From Gibbula magus (Eukaryota > Mollusca > Gastropoda > Trochida > Trochidae): a stretch of 64,000 bases of DNA. Each line of letters begins with the position of its first letter. Position 1 is the first letter of the stretch. Made by a program: the position numbers and the translations under genes. The stretch covers positions 66,648,420-66,712,419 of the forward strand of contig OW388289.1 in assembly GCA_936450465.1 (NCBI GenBank), in the 5' to 3' direction. Below are positions 11,322 through 22,890 of the stretch, in pieces. The notes under the pieces are model-generated. The model was not told the origin of the DNA, searched no databases, and was given only the letters and a program-made list of their open reading frames with translations.

Positions 11322-13393
11322 GGTCTTATACCCCACTTACGGTCGAGTGTAAGCGGATATTATTTCATAATAATTCTAAACAAATTCAGCTGTAAACAAG
11401 CTTGTGCATGAAACGCACAACCCAAATACGGCCTCGTCTGTGACAACGGAGTCCGTGCTGCGTTGTATGGTTACCCATGTTTGGGGCTCGAAATCTAATT
11501 GATATGGCCCAATGACGGCATTGTCAACGCAGATGCTTGACCCGAGTCACTTTGTGGAGGGGGTATATATGGCAGGGCGACATAAACGTGTTCCTACAGG
11601 CTGCGGCTTCGGGGATACTCCTTCAACAGGGACAAAAAGTCCCGGTTTCGATTCTAACTGGAGGTGATCTCACAATCACTTCTGTTTCATAAACGACGAC
11701 ATGTATGTATGTACAGTATAACGTTTAAATGAATGAAGGCTTAACTTGTTTCAACGACATATACTATCATTTTTGTTGTTTATACCATAATTAAGTTAGA
11801 AACGAAAAGCAGGGCTAAGACATCTAAGTGATTGTGTACATTCACGTCGTCAATTATAACAGAATGCATACGGATATCTCATCTCATCGAGTATATTAAT
11901 TACTAAGTCACATCTGTAAACTTCAGCTTTTTTCCCATTTCCTCTGCTCGCCATTACCAATAATAATAACGCTAATTAGTTGACGGAACAAGGTTCAAGT
12001 TATTAATAAGCAACATGTATCCATGTTTACACTACTTGATAGACTACACTAAATGATACTTTTAACATACAGTTACATTTTGCAGAGATGTTCATTCAAC
12101 AGGTCTTGAATTAAATACAAACAGAGGTAGTCGTGTACTTACTAAACACCAATTAACCGAGAGTAAGGCCATGTCAACAGTAATATCCATTTAAACTCTA
12201 CATTTTAAGGTTATTATTGACACAGATTGACATGGAGAAAGATGCAAATGGCGGCCACCATGACCTTCCTTAAGGACAGATAACTCCAATCTCCTGTTCT
12301 CTAGTAGAGAAATTTTATATTGCACACTCTCCATTCCCCAAGGTTATTGAAATTAGTTTCATCATACCACACGTCAAGAATAATCAAAGACTTACATTGT
12401 GAAAATTGAAAGTGTGAATATTTAACTTCGCAATAGTATTAACCTTGAGGTTGTGAACATTTTCATACAACGCTTCGTTCCTGCATGGGGACAAACGAAC
12501 ATATTTTAAAATACAATGCTTTTTAGAAAATACCAGTTGGCAATGAAATGGATAGTATTGCATATACTCGTTCTCATTCCATATCAATGTTATGTCCCTC
12601 GTGAAACAATTTTGACTTGTACCTAGCCAAGGCTGGGGACAAAGCAAAGCAATTTCACTCGAGACAAACTCAATATGAAAGGAGAAACTCGTCAGATATC
12701 GTATCGGTTCACTACCTGGAAAGCAACATCTGGGATGTTTAAACCAACAAACCAGGGGAGCATATCAACTGTGACATCATTATTGATAAAGGAAATAATT
12801 CTTAAAACGTTTCAGCTTTCAAAAGCAATGTTGTCTCACATAAACAGTACATGTATGTCAGTTATATATCAATACTTAACTGATTATAGTGCTGTCTTTA
12901 ATCAATGACATCACCACTATTGCGCCACATAATATCAGATGCCCTCTACATATGTCAGGAAATACGATCTCTGCAGCTTTCTTTTGGTTCTCTTGAAAAT
13001 CTCAATTACAAGGGAGCTTTCTCAAACCTTTCAAGTCAAGTCTCCACCACCGTCTAGAATGTAACTGCAACAGGTCACATTATCTTGTGATTTCTGCAAC
13101 ACAACATGTTTTTTTTTACATCTTGTCGCGTCGTCGAGAGTTTGAAACACATCGTGTTGAAATAATTAACAAATAATCGATCTACATCCAGCAATCCAAA
13201 GTACAACTGTATGTCGTCTCTAGTCTCGTGTCTCATGTCTCAAAGCTCGCAGCGCAGTCGCCATGCACCCACTGAAAGGTTTGATGACCATCTTTTCATC
13301 TGAGTGATCTCCATCAGGCAAATAGATAGGGATTAACCAAAACACCTAGATCCAACATAGAGAGCTGCACAGTTTATTGATTGATCATAAGTA
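11322..13393. other. Intergenic; partly duplication copy 1
   Basis: 11420-11660 is locally GC-richer and contains CTGCGGCTTCGGGGATACTCC, but I recognise nothing in it. From about 12850 the sequence matches copy 2 at 38130 onward. No supported gene; frames of 77-87 codons at 12384-12908 are unremarkable. Confidence 0.45.
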
Positions 13394-14455
13394 CAGTCAG
13401 GCCTCGATAATCCGAACGCTTCCGCTTTTCATCAAAAACATTCGGAAAGTGAAATGTTCGGACAACTGAAATGAATCAAACAAGATAACACACTTATCAC
13501 TGAAAAAAGTAAAATATCTAAAACAATCCTAGATTATTTGATGCATGATAGAATCATTAAAGGTAAAGAACATGTTTGGCTTAAAAATGTGGAGCATATT
13601 CTGAATAGATGCGGACTGAGTGATGTATTTAGAAATCCATATAATTATCCCCCAAAATGGGTCGCATCTCAAGTAGAAATGACATTGAGAGATCATTTCT
13701 ATCAATCCTGGCGAAGTTCTGTTCTCAACAGCTCTAAAGGAATGTATTACACTTTTATTAAAGATACCCCTTCTTTCGAACATTTTCTGCTTCTCTCAAA
13801 ACCATTACATATCCCGATTCTCAAACTAAGAACAAGTAATCATAATTTCCCAGTAGAAACCGGCAGATGGCGTGGTTTATCCCGCGAGGATAGAACATGC
13901 CCTCTGTGCGATTCCCCAGCAATTGCAGATGAAATGCATTATATATTTAAATGTAAAGCCTTTGATACTGAACGACGTCTTTATATTAATGAAGCTTATT
14001 TTAAATGGCCAAGTTTACACAAATATAAAAGTCTTATCTGCGCCAGAAAATTGTCCGAAATTAAAAAGCTATCGAAATATTTATGTATTGTCTATAATAA
14101 GCTGAAGTGATCTTTACATTGTATTACACCATTCTTGTCTGTTTATGTAATATATATATATACTTGTATTCTCTTGTACCACCGTGGGTGGTTTTTGAGA
14201 AAATAAACTTGATTGATTGATTGATTGATTGAAATAAACTTGATTGAAGTTTACCGACCCAATCAGTGTGATGGTCGCTTGTCACCGGATTAATGAAGCA
14301 GAAATAGTTGTAATTAACTAATCCGTTACGGCTAATTGGCGTTCGGATTCGGAAACGGAATCAACGGATTAATGAATCAACATTTAATGAGTTTATATAG
14401 AGATTAGTTTGGTTACAGCTTGCTACCGTTCGAGATTCGGATTATCGTTTAGAGC
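13394..14455. mobile_element. Pogo/Tigger-like element, split by a LINE fragment
   Basis: TA precedes CAGTCAGGCCTCGATAATCC at 13394, which resembles pogo/Tigger termini that begin CAGT and contain a CTCGATAATCCG-type string. The paralogous locus at 38690 lacks it. The opposite end appears eroded: TTCGGATTATCG near 14437-14448 is the reverse complement of the terminal CGATAATCCGAA. Between them sits the LINE fragment 13475-14237. No transposase remains. The left end is well supported, the right end is tentative. Confidence 0.5.
13475..14237 (+). pseudogene. 5'-truncated LINE: ORF2 C-terminus and (TTGA)n tail
   Basis: One open frame to 14110 encodes about 210 residues of a non-LTR ORF2 C-terminal region, with LRTSNHNFPVETGRWRG then CPLC and DEMHYIFKC, a Cys/His zinc-binding arrangement typical after the reverse transcriptase. 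There is no start codon context, because the frame is simply open from the truncation point. After the stop, a short 3' UTR ends in AAATAAACTTGATTGATTGA, a short-tandem tail characteristic of some LINE clades. The remnant at 46881-47150 carries the same domain. The frame is undamaged, so insertion is fairly recent. Clade uncertain. Confidence 0.8.
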
Positions 14456-17400
14456 ATGTGCTACATATTTACTGAGGAAGAGCCAGTCTGTTGACCAAAC
14501 GAACAATATGTACGTTTTTAACTAATTCTGATTCGCAATTTTAACACACTATTAAGTACTTTTAGAATAATTAGGGATACATATATTAATAGTACCTTGA
14601 ATCAGTGTAGTTACAATTACGTTATTATTGATACATAAATCATGTAAACGTGAACACAAGCAGAAGTCACAGATACGACAGAAACTAAGGAGACGTCTGC
14701 AAAGAAATATAAATTCTCAAATTTAGACACCTCTCTTCGTAATATGTACATGTACACAAAACAGATAAGTATGGATAAGTTGGAATTATGTATCTATGTA
14801 TTGAATATTACTTTAATTAATTCTTTATCATATGATTATATTCTCACAATATACCACGAAAGAATATATATTGCATGAAATGAATGTCAGATGTCAGTTT
14901 GACCATAATATGGAAAGCAAAACGATATTGACATCAAATGTACAATGGAATGACGTCGTTCCCGTTGTAAAGCGACAGTTGAGGAGTGTAATAACGTCTC
15001 CAGATATTTGATGAAATATTTAATTATATAGCGTATACAACATGTACATTTGCAACCTCATAAGCTGGTGTTTGCCTTTGCAGTGCTATAAAACGTATCT
15101 CTGTTCACGTGGTCTTTCCATGGAACCGTTTGTCGTATCACTATAGATCCTCAGTAACTTATGAACAAGAGCTTTAATTGAAGTGATAGTTCCCTATATT
15201 TTGTGGGCTAAACCAAATGTAAGTATTGACAATTACTTCATTTTGCAATGTACATTCTTATCAAAACATATAGAAATAACAGGTTCAACTTCATTTACAC
15301 ATATTAAGAAATTGTGATGTTACACTTTACTTTTACTTAAGCAGTAGACATTCGGTAACATCGGTACATATATTTGTAACTGACCTCCTGATAAGTGCTT
15401 GTATTGATTCTCTAATACGATAAAACTAATAAGCTATATAAAGTCCAATAACGTAAGATACCCCTGTTTTATGACATTTATTCATGTTGATATTGTTCCC
15501 TGGTGATACCTTTCTAATAAAATATGTGGTTCGTGTCAGATCCGGGGTGATGTTAGTACTGAAGTGACATCAAACGAGAAATTGATCTTGTTTATAACTA
15601 TCACTAATATCGTGTAACCAAATAATTGTGAATAACATGTCATTCTTATTCTCCACGCATTGAAATCATATTTTGGGAATGATGATTGAATTCGTTAGTG
15701 TTTATTTAATGGTCCAATTAAAGAAGGAACCTGCATAGTCAAAATACAGTATTATCAAAGTATTATTTGATCATGAAAAATGTAATGTACACATCCGTTA
15801 TATAGGTAGATAGAGAAGATGATTTCAAAACTTTAACTACAACTTTATATCTTGTATTAACTATTTCTTTAGTTACCCATGAATTGCCACATAATGATGT
15901 GTAATATTTGTCACAGGAGGATCAATGTTTTAAGCCTGATCACAATATCGCCTCTGAGACTTGAAAACTCCTACTCGCAGTGATTGGAGTATGCCAATCA
16001 CATTTCCCAGTCAATTGGGATCGTGTGTCACACAAAATGTGATTTGGAACCAGTTTTTGACATTCATATATAACTTGTCCTCCTCCTTTCGTAAATAAGA
16101 CGTCTTCGATGCCAGTTGATTAATAATTTTACTTTATTTGAGTTACGGATTGTCTGATGGAAAAAACCAAGGATAAAACAGTTGAGGGTCCTCGCAATAA
16201 GCCCTCGGTAGATTGAGATGGTACATGTTCATATATCTACTCCACTGCCTAACAAGTCAATCTCTTCACACTGGCATGCTTATATATACCTGTTGATGCC
16301 ACCAAGCCCGCGAGCAGATTTGGCATGTCATTTTACTGAATATTAGAAGATAACACATGTTGGAAATGGTGAAACATCCCATTGGGAATATAAACTGATT
16401 AAATAATTTCCCAAAATTTATTTTCCACAATCACAATTCCTGTTTCTTTAGGAATGCGGGAATAAATTATGTGGCATTGTTATTGAATTGTATTTCATCG
16501 AATGAAAATCAATATGAATAATACCTAAAAAGGATTATAAATTATATTATATTATGTACTGTACTAGGAAAACACAAACCTATTCTCCTGATAACATTAG
16601 CATTTGAACACCAATCCAACTTCATCCAAAGGAATCCATTTACCTTATGGATAAAACCTATTTGATACTTTACAGAACATTATTTTGACTTCATCTTGCT
16701 TATTTGCTTATCATAACGATATTTAATTTAAGCTTACCAAGCTTAATTTATGTTACATCTTATTTTATCAGACACATCAAGTCAAACCTTTCTAGTTTTT
16801 TGTTAATACATTATTTACATATGTATTGCAACATTGAACGTCAGTCAACCAGTCAGTAAAACAAGACAAGAGACAAGAGAATATGTGAACAAAGTTCACT
16901 AACAAAGCTTTGCTTATGCCATCAATCAACAACGATTCAGATACAGGGTTTGTACACTTGACAAAGTTATATTTCCATCAGAACCACAACAGTATAATTC
17001 AGATATACATGTAACGGACGTACAATACATGATGTGCATGCCTATATGAAGTTTCAAAAACATATGCCTCAAACAAAATATCTTCCTCATCGAGTTACAT
17101 AATATACCGTTTAACCCGCAAACAGCATATCTTGAGATGTGCGAATTGACACATAATGGCAAAATATTTTAATCACGTTTCATGAAGCCAACATGTATAA
17201 CTCTCCGGCAAAAGAAAGAATATCCAAACAGTGCTGCCAGATAAAGTCGAACATACGTACATAATTGCACTCATTCGGGTTTTGATAAAAAAAAAATGTC
17301 TCTGTAAACACGAATGGAGGGGATTCTGATTAAGATGGAGATACATCCTACAAGGACGGAAGACTAACTGAGAAGACAATAACAAAAAGGGCCCGACATC

Positions 17401-17480
17401 AACCAGAAAAAAGCGTCAGGAACTCGGTAGGACATGACAGTTCAGACATTTTATTATTAACGGGGCGAGTCACAAAGCCT
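14456..17480. other. Duplication copy 1 continued, then plain intergenic
   Basis: Up to about 16335 the blocks match 38700-39990. From there to 17480 I see nothing: AT-rich sequence with short reverse frames at 16926-17385 that have no family features. Confidence 0.45.
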
Positions 17481-17532
17481 TGGGTAACTTTGGTGGGCTT
17501 TGTTCTGGGTAACTTTGGTGGGCTTTGTTTTG
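17481..17532. repeat. Two tandem copies of a 25-bp unit
   Basis: GGGTAACTTTGGTGGGCTTT occurs twice in a row with a 25-26 bp period. It lies in otherwise ordinary AT-rich sequence. Confidence 0.8.
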
Positions 17533-17899
17533 GCACTAATAACGTGGAAACATGTACTACTATGGAACTGAGAGTATATTATTAGTCGATAAATGTAGAA
17601 ATAGCCCAATAAGATAAGTCCGCTGCATCTTGTCTTATAGTGATGCATTGGTGTTTTACAGAGAACCAATCCTACAGTGTCAACATTTCACGTTCTAATA
17701 ATACAAAATAATAAAACGTTTCTTCCAAAATTACAATGATGATATATATTGCATGAAATAGAACCTGCTCACATTCATATGGCGAACGAGAACAATGTAT
17801 ACCGATATACATGAAGACAATAAATGTAAATATTTTCGATACGAGCACATGTGCACATAACACGTTTTCCTAGCACCCATTGTTTCACCGCGACATTTC

Positions 17900-19957
17900 A
17901 GTTTATTTTTGTATTTATTTTTTTATTTTATTTTCATTTTTGTCATATTCTAAAACATTACATTAGACAGTAGTTTACATATAAACAAAATGACATATGT
18001 GAGATAAACAGGTTTGAGTGACCTTAAACTATATACATACAACGACATAGGTAGTACATTCAAATAAAGATACATGTAAACATGACATGAACAATGAGGT
18101 ATATGTTGTATTCGGAGATGGACAGAGCTGTACAGATAAGTATAACTGTTAAGTCAGAAGATCTTAAGTTTTCAATACGGCATGTAAATATGACCATAAT
18201 TTAACAAATACATCATTTTCACCGGCAGCTAAATAAATATATTTTGTTATGTCGTAGTATTGCTTAATTTGGTCTAGTATACTTTGAACTTTGGAATATT
18301 CAGTATTTTACTGTATCTAAATATAGTGTCTTTCACTAGTAAAATGATTGCATTAGTTGGATTGTTATTTCTTCCTTTGATTCCTAGCATAATCTTTGAA
18401 ATCGTAAATTGGATATATAACTTTCGGCGGTTTCAAACCATTTTTCTAAACTTTTCCAAACTTTGAAAACCGGATCACAATACTAAAACAAGTGTTCTAA
18501 AGTTCTAAATCTTTATTGCAAACCCGACAGAGAGGTGATTCCGATATATTTATCCTGTATAGGTAGCAGTTTGTGGGAAGAATGTGATGAATTATTCTAT
18601 ACTGCAGCCATTTTAAGTCAGTACTACGACTACATTTATCATACTGAAAACCATCCAATCTTATTCGGACAATCCCCACTCTAAAATTCTTGCTGATTTA
18701 TTATAACATGGTAATTGTACGTATTTAGAATCAACTAATTTCGAATATATACATTTACTGCTTAAATCTGCACCAATATGAAATAAGTTTAAAGGATAGA
18801 TTGGATTTGGGCTTACATTTTGTAGGGTTTTTATATGAAACTTGGATATATATGACAAAACGGCCCCTGAAATACCTTCATAAGTTAAGAAATTTGTTTT
18901 ATTTGCATATTTTCTATCGAATTCATCAAAGCGTAACAATCTTCCACCATGGTGCATTGCATTGATAAATATTACATCTTTTCTGTACCGTGAATGGTAC
19001 ATAACAGGTTTTCCAGCTATTTATATTCCATCGTTATTCCACAAAGATTGACAAAGAAGTTCACCTTCTGAAATGTTTGGCGTTGTACACTTATTGAGAA
19101 AGCTTGTGTAAGACAGAAGAACATCTTTCCAAAAAACATTAGTTATTTTTGGAATAACCTTATTTCTAATATAGTTGCTATGTGAAAACCAAAGTACATT
19201 TATATCAATTAGACTGTTTGTAAATATAGTGCTCCATTTTTGTTCTACACATTGTAATCTACTTATCCACCTTAGTTTTTGAGATGCAATACTTTCTTTG
19301 ACATTCGGTGATTTTATTCCTACATGCTCAGGTTTGAGAACTAGAACATCACGTTTAACTTTATCAGACTTACCCCTCCATATGAATTGGAAACATGTTT
19401 TTTTAAAATTTTGCAATTATCTGTTTTGGTGGATTTGGTGGATTTGGTGATGAAGAAAATAAATGACTTAATTTAGGGAGTAAGTTGGACTTTAGGATAG
19501 TATTTCTACCGAAAGCCGTATGGTTACAGGCTGACCAAAGGTTCATTTGGTTTTCAATATATCTAAAATTGTCATCATAGTTTTGTTTTACCATGTTGTC
19601 AAGGTCAATGTCAAAGTTTATTCCAAAAAAAAGAGAGAAGTTTGTTTCGTTCCAATTAAATTTCTATTCTGTGCATAGTTTGTATCTTGATCGTTTCTTA
19701 CATCCGATCCATGTCAATTTGGTCTTTTTTGCATTTATTTTTTAATCCAGAAAAACGTTGGAAGTTTGTAAAGTATTTAGCGTTGCATAGAGGCATTTTT
19801 TCAGATCCATCTAAGGTCAGAGTGGTATCGTCGGCAAATTGTGCAAGTAGGTATTCAATATTTCCTAAATTTATTCCTTTAATGTCTTTATTATGTTTAA
19901 TCATAATGCTTAAAATTTCCACGCAAAGTATGAATAGGTATGGGGCAATCGGGTAGC
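17900..19957 (-). pseudogene. Tx1/L1-like LINE, 5'-truncated ORF2 and A-rich tail
   Basis: On the minus strand, 19957-19698 encodes PIAPYLFILCVEILS and QFADDTTLTLDGSE, the reverse transcriptase core with the FADD active site. 19594-19403, 19416-19021, 19002-18661 and 18679-18497 continue through SACNHTAFGR, KLSHLF, FQFIWRGKSDKVKRDVLVLK and LKWLQYRIIHHILPTN ... CRVC, the L1/Tx1-type C-terminal domain. Weak homology appears to reach about 18170. An A-rich minus-strand stretch near 17905-17945 may be the tail. Frames change at least four times, so it is dead. It starts abruptly just before the PIAPYLF motif, as expected for 5' truncation. Confidence 0.8.
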
Positions 19958-20837
19958 TCACTTACCTGTGAATTCATCAAGAACAACGTTCAATGTCATA
20001 CAATATTATTATATATTAAATGTCAATTCAATGAGAAAGGGGAGAACTATGATGATGAAATAAAATTAAATCAGTCAAACTGAAGTACACAATATAAATA
20101 AGTAATTGGAAAGACGACAACGCTAATGTATTTACCTAGGTAATGTGGCTAAATGATAGTCCTACTGTGCCAGACGTCACATTAAACTAGTTTTGTTCCT
20201 ATATAGCTTTTTACTAGGTAAAAATCCATTTGAATATAAGTAGTCGCCAAACACATAGTTACTTACTTCTCCACTTAATTAGTGAAGTTGATAAATATAC
20301 GTGTGTCTGTCCACTAATATAATAATGTCTACATCAAATCTAAAACAATTTAAAAAATGACGTTTTATAGGATTAATGGGACTTTACTGGTTTTTGTATT
20401 ATCATTTTTGCTGTCTGACAAACGACAAATACATTAAAATTAGCAATATAGAAATACATTATTGTTCGTTATTTTGTCCACTAATATAGATGAAGCTAAA
20501 AGGAGAATTTGAAGAAGATTTCAACTCACAACAGTAATTTTGACACACATTAAACTGTATTTATGGGTTAATCCACTTTTGTATGTTTACATTGATCATA
20601 ACATCGAACGTGAAAAAAGTTATAAACTAACTATTGTAAAAACACGACTTGAAACATATTCGTGTCGAAGACGTTCAAGATTGACTTGTTCAACAGGAGT
20701 ATTTTGTTTTTGACCCAGTAGAAAATGTTGTATCCTTTTTTCTGGCCGCTAGTACATAAATGCGATGTTATATTTGAATATGCAATTCACTTGGCACCTT
20801 AATTTCCAGTAAAGGCACATTTCTTTTGTTTGGTGAT
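19958..20837. other. AT-rich intergenic with a local duplicate
   Basis: About 20550-20660 resembles 44762-44865 (GTTTACATTGAT, TAACTATTGTAAAA, CACGACTTGAA in order). No gene. Confidence 0.45.
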
Positions 20838-20851
20838 TGTTATAAGCATGA

Positions 20852-21167
20852 GTGAGTGAGTTGTGGTTTTACGCCGCTTTCAAGAGTATTTCACTTATAT
20901 CGCGGCTGCTAGTATTATGGCAGGGAGAAAGCCGGCAACGCCATGTGGCTATGCATTGCGGTGAAACCTGCGAGCAGCGACTGGAACTAGCGACTGGAAC
21001 TAGCGAATACATGTACGCTGAAATTCAGTGTAGCATTGCACCCAAACCTTACTGCGTGTGGAACAGTTCTCTACTGCAGACAAAGTTGCCGTGCCCTTGG
21101 CGGGATTCGAACCCCGGACCTCTTGGTCCGAAGCCGAACGCGCTAACCACTGCGCTATCCCGCCCCC
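20852..21167 (-). mobile_element. tRNA-derived SINE, copy 1
   Basis: On the minus strand the head reads GGCGGGATAGCGCAGTGGTT with a box A-like segment, CTTCGGATCAAGAGGTCC, and box B GGTTCGAATCCC. The loop CTTCGGA and its surroundings resemble tRNA-Arg(UCG) as I remember it. The body is about 200 bp. The tail has GAAAGCGGCG then CACTCACTCA. TGTTATAAGCATGA is duplicated exactly at 20838-20851 and 21168-21181. A short direct repeat (ACTAGCGACTGGA) is specific to this copy. Confidence 0.9.
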
Positions 21168-21359
21168 TGTTATAAGCATGAATGTCGAAAAGTATATCGT
21201 ATTGATGAATTTGTTAACCACCAGACGAATGTCATATATGCTGGCCTGTACATTAATACTGCTAGATCTAACCGTAGTTGTACCATTTCGATATGTAAAA
21301 AGCTGGTAAAGTTAGTTAATGTGAACCACAGTCATGGTTTGTATTTTGGTGGTCTTCAC

Positions 21360-21800
21360 CAAATGCATGCTGTGCGCATATGGGCGAACGAGTATGATAT
21401 GCTTGAATGTGTACAAAATATTTCAAAACGTACATGCTCATTCATTGCCAAAGACTACTAGCCCTTGAACCAATTGTTGTTCCTTGGAAAACGTTTCAAT
21501 ACTGATGTTACCTTCGTTGTCAAACGACTATAACTCGCCAGATTAATTTAATAGTGTTGTAATCCTACCTGATTCGTGTTGGCACTTTCGCTAATCAATC
21601 TAAAGAATGCCTGTGTGGTTTATGACATTGTTAAACATGTATTACTGTATTGTCCATTAACAATATATACGAGCGATTATTTAACTCTTTTGTTGATCTT
21701 TGACCATGGGATGTAACGACCTTTGCAAGTGTTTGGAATGTTGATGATGATGATGATGTATAGGATAGGAAATGATGATATCAACAATATTGATACTGAT
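21360..21800 (+). pseudogene. Degenerate LINE ORF2 C-terminus
   Basis: Around 21570-21720, two frames together give IRVGTFANQSKECLCG then VYDIVKHVLLYCPL. This matches the CxCG ... EHxLxxC pattern near the end of many LINE ORF2 proteins. A frameshift and stops are present. GATGATGATGATGATG follows at about 21743. Boundaries are rough and the clade is unknown. Confidence 0.4.
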
Positions 21801-22230
21801 ATGGATTCAATGTATGAAACTCACAAGTGTTACCATTAGAGACTGGAAAGGATTTAACCACCCAATGTTCTGTTACTAGAACAACCTTTTATACACATTT
21901 ATCAATATATAGTTATGTATATATATAATGTGACGACTACGCAAGGCAGCCTCTTGTCAGGATGGCTGTATAAGTTTTCTCAACTTCAACTTTCAACTTT
22001 AATAACAAGCGCAAGTGTTTGCTACTAAATAACGACCGAAATAATATAATTCTACTGTTTTCTTCATCTTATCATTACTTATGTGAGTCTCTAGCACTAC
22101 ATTACAACAATAAGACCCCGTAAGAATTCCAAGTAAACCCAATTAATCAGGAAGAGTGATAGGATCGAACCTCTCAAGATAACAATCACTAGCAGACTGA
22201 CACCTCTATAAAAGCGATACGTCACGTGTT
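21801..22230. other. Intergenic, nothing recognised
   Basis: AT-rich sequence up to the target region of the full-length LINE. No gene or repeat supported. Confidence 0.4.
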
Positions 22231-22271
22231 CCACAAGCCCTGGTGAGATTAGTGGAATCCACAAGCCCTCG
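22231..22271. repeat. Pre-existing tandem pair at the LINE target, with the left TSD
   Basis: CCACAAGCCCTGGTGAGATT at 22231 is followed by a second CCACAAGCCCTCG at 22259-22271, which resumes after the LINE as TGAGATAGTGGAAT at 28086. The LINE therefore landed in the second unit of a 28-bp tandem duplication. The 12-bp CACAAGCCCTCG (22260-22271 and 28074-28085) is the target site duplication. Confidence 0.85.
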
Positions 22272-22890
22272 CCCCCGTGGGGTGCCCGGGTTAGAATAGG
22301 CCCTCAGTTCCTCCTGCTTGTCGTAAGAGGCGACTAAAAGGGGGCAGTCAGTTTGCCGTGGACTGCGACCTGTACGGGTGGAGGAAGGATGCCTGGTGGT
22401 TGAGGGATGTGTTTAGCTTAAAGCTAACACTGAACAATACACTGCTTCGGCCCCGACTTCATCTAGACAGGTGGCCAGATGGGCCCGGTCTGGTCAATCG
22501 GCTGGTCATGCCAAGCACTTGGTTGCGCACTTCTTTGCTATCCTTCTTCTTACTCTGCTACCTCTCTTTACAATTATTTTCTTTCCTTTCTTGGTGCTCA
22601 CTTGCATACCTTCACCACCATTCCACAATGCTTTCCTTCCTGATGTACTATCCCTATTCCCTGCAATCTTTCTTAGTGCTCTCTTGCACACATTCATCCA
22701 CTTTACTCGGCTTCCAAGATAGCGGTGGCCAATGGGTCAATCCAGTGAAGAATTGGCAACTCTTTAATGGAGTATGTCATCCTGGTATCCCCGGTGCTGT
22801 CGGCAGGAGACCCGCTGACATACAGCATTGCCCTTGTTGGTGCTCCGTGGTGGGTGGGGATCCAGGCTGATGAAATTTTACTAACCTAAC
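22272..22890 (+). promoter_or_regulatory. LINE 5' UTR, presumed internal promoter
   Basis: 619 bp between the target duplication and ORF1. It is GC-richer than the surroundings and contains CTTGTCGTAAGAGGCGACTA and GGGTTAGAATAGGCCCTCAG near the start. From memory these resemble one end of abundant abalone short repeats. I-group elements usually carry an internal promoter here. A 170-codon frame (22358-22870) crosses it but shows no domain and is not called. No core promoter motif was verified. Confidence 0.6.

Larger units (their letters stand above)
6640..16335 (+). repeat. Segmental duplication 1, copy 1 (partner 36600-40010)
   Basis: Collinear blocks in direct orientation are shared with 36600-40010. 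Examples are 6700-6740 with 36628-36680, 7020-7310 with 37230-37440, 10425-10520 with 37460-37545, 12870-13060 with 38135-38300, 13280-13390 with 38570-38690, 14800-15060 with 38770-39060 and 15700-16330 with 39150-39990. Shared diagnostic strings include TAACTGATTATAGTGCTGTC, GCAAATAGATAGGGATTAAC and GACGTCGTTCCCGTT. Copy 1 is longer because it carries the 7.3-10.4 kb transposon, the 11.2 kb foldback and the 13.4-14.5 kb elements. No gene is preserved in either copy. Confidence 0.85.

Noticed and set aside
11073..11411. 112-codon open frame
   Set aside because: It spans a foldback palindrome and has no independent support.
22358..22870. 170-codon open frame in the LINE 5' UTR
   Set aside because: No domain; it ends just before ORF1 and is better explained as untranslated leader.
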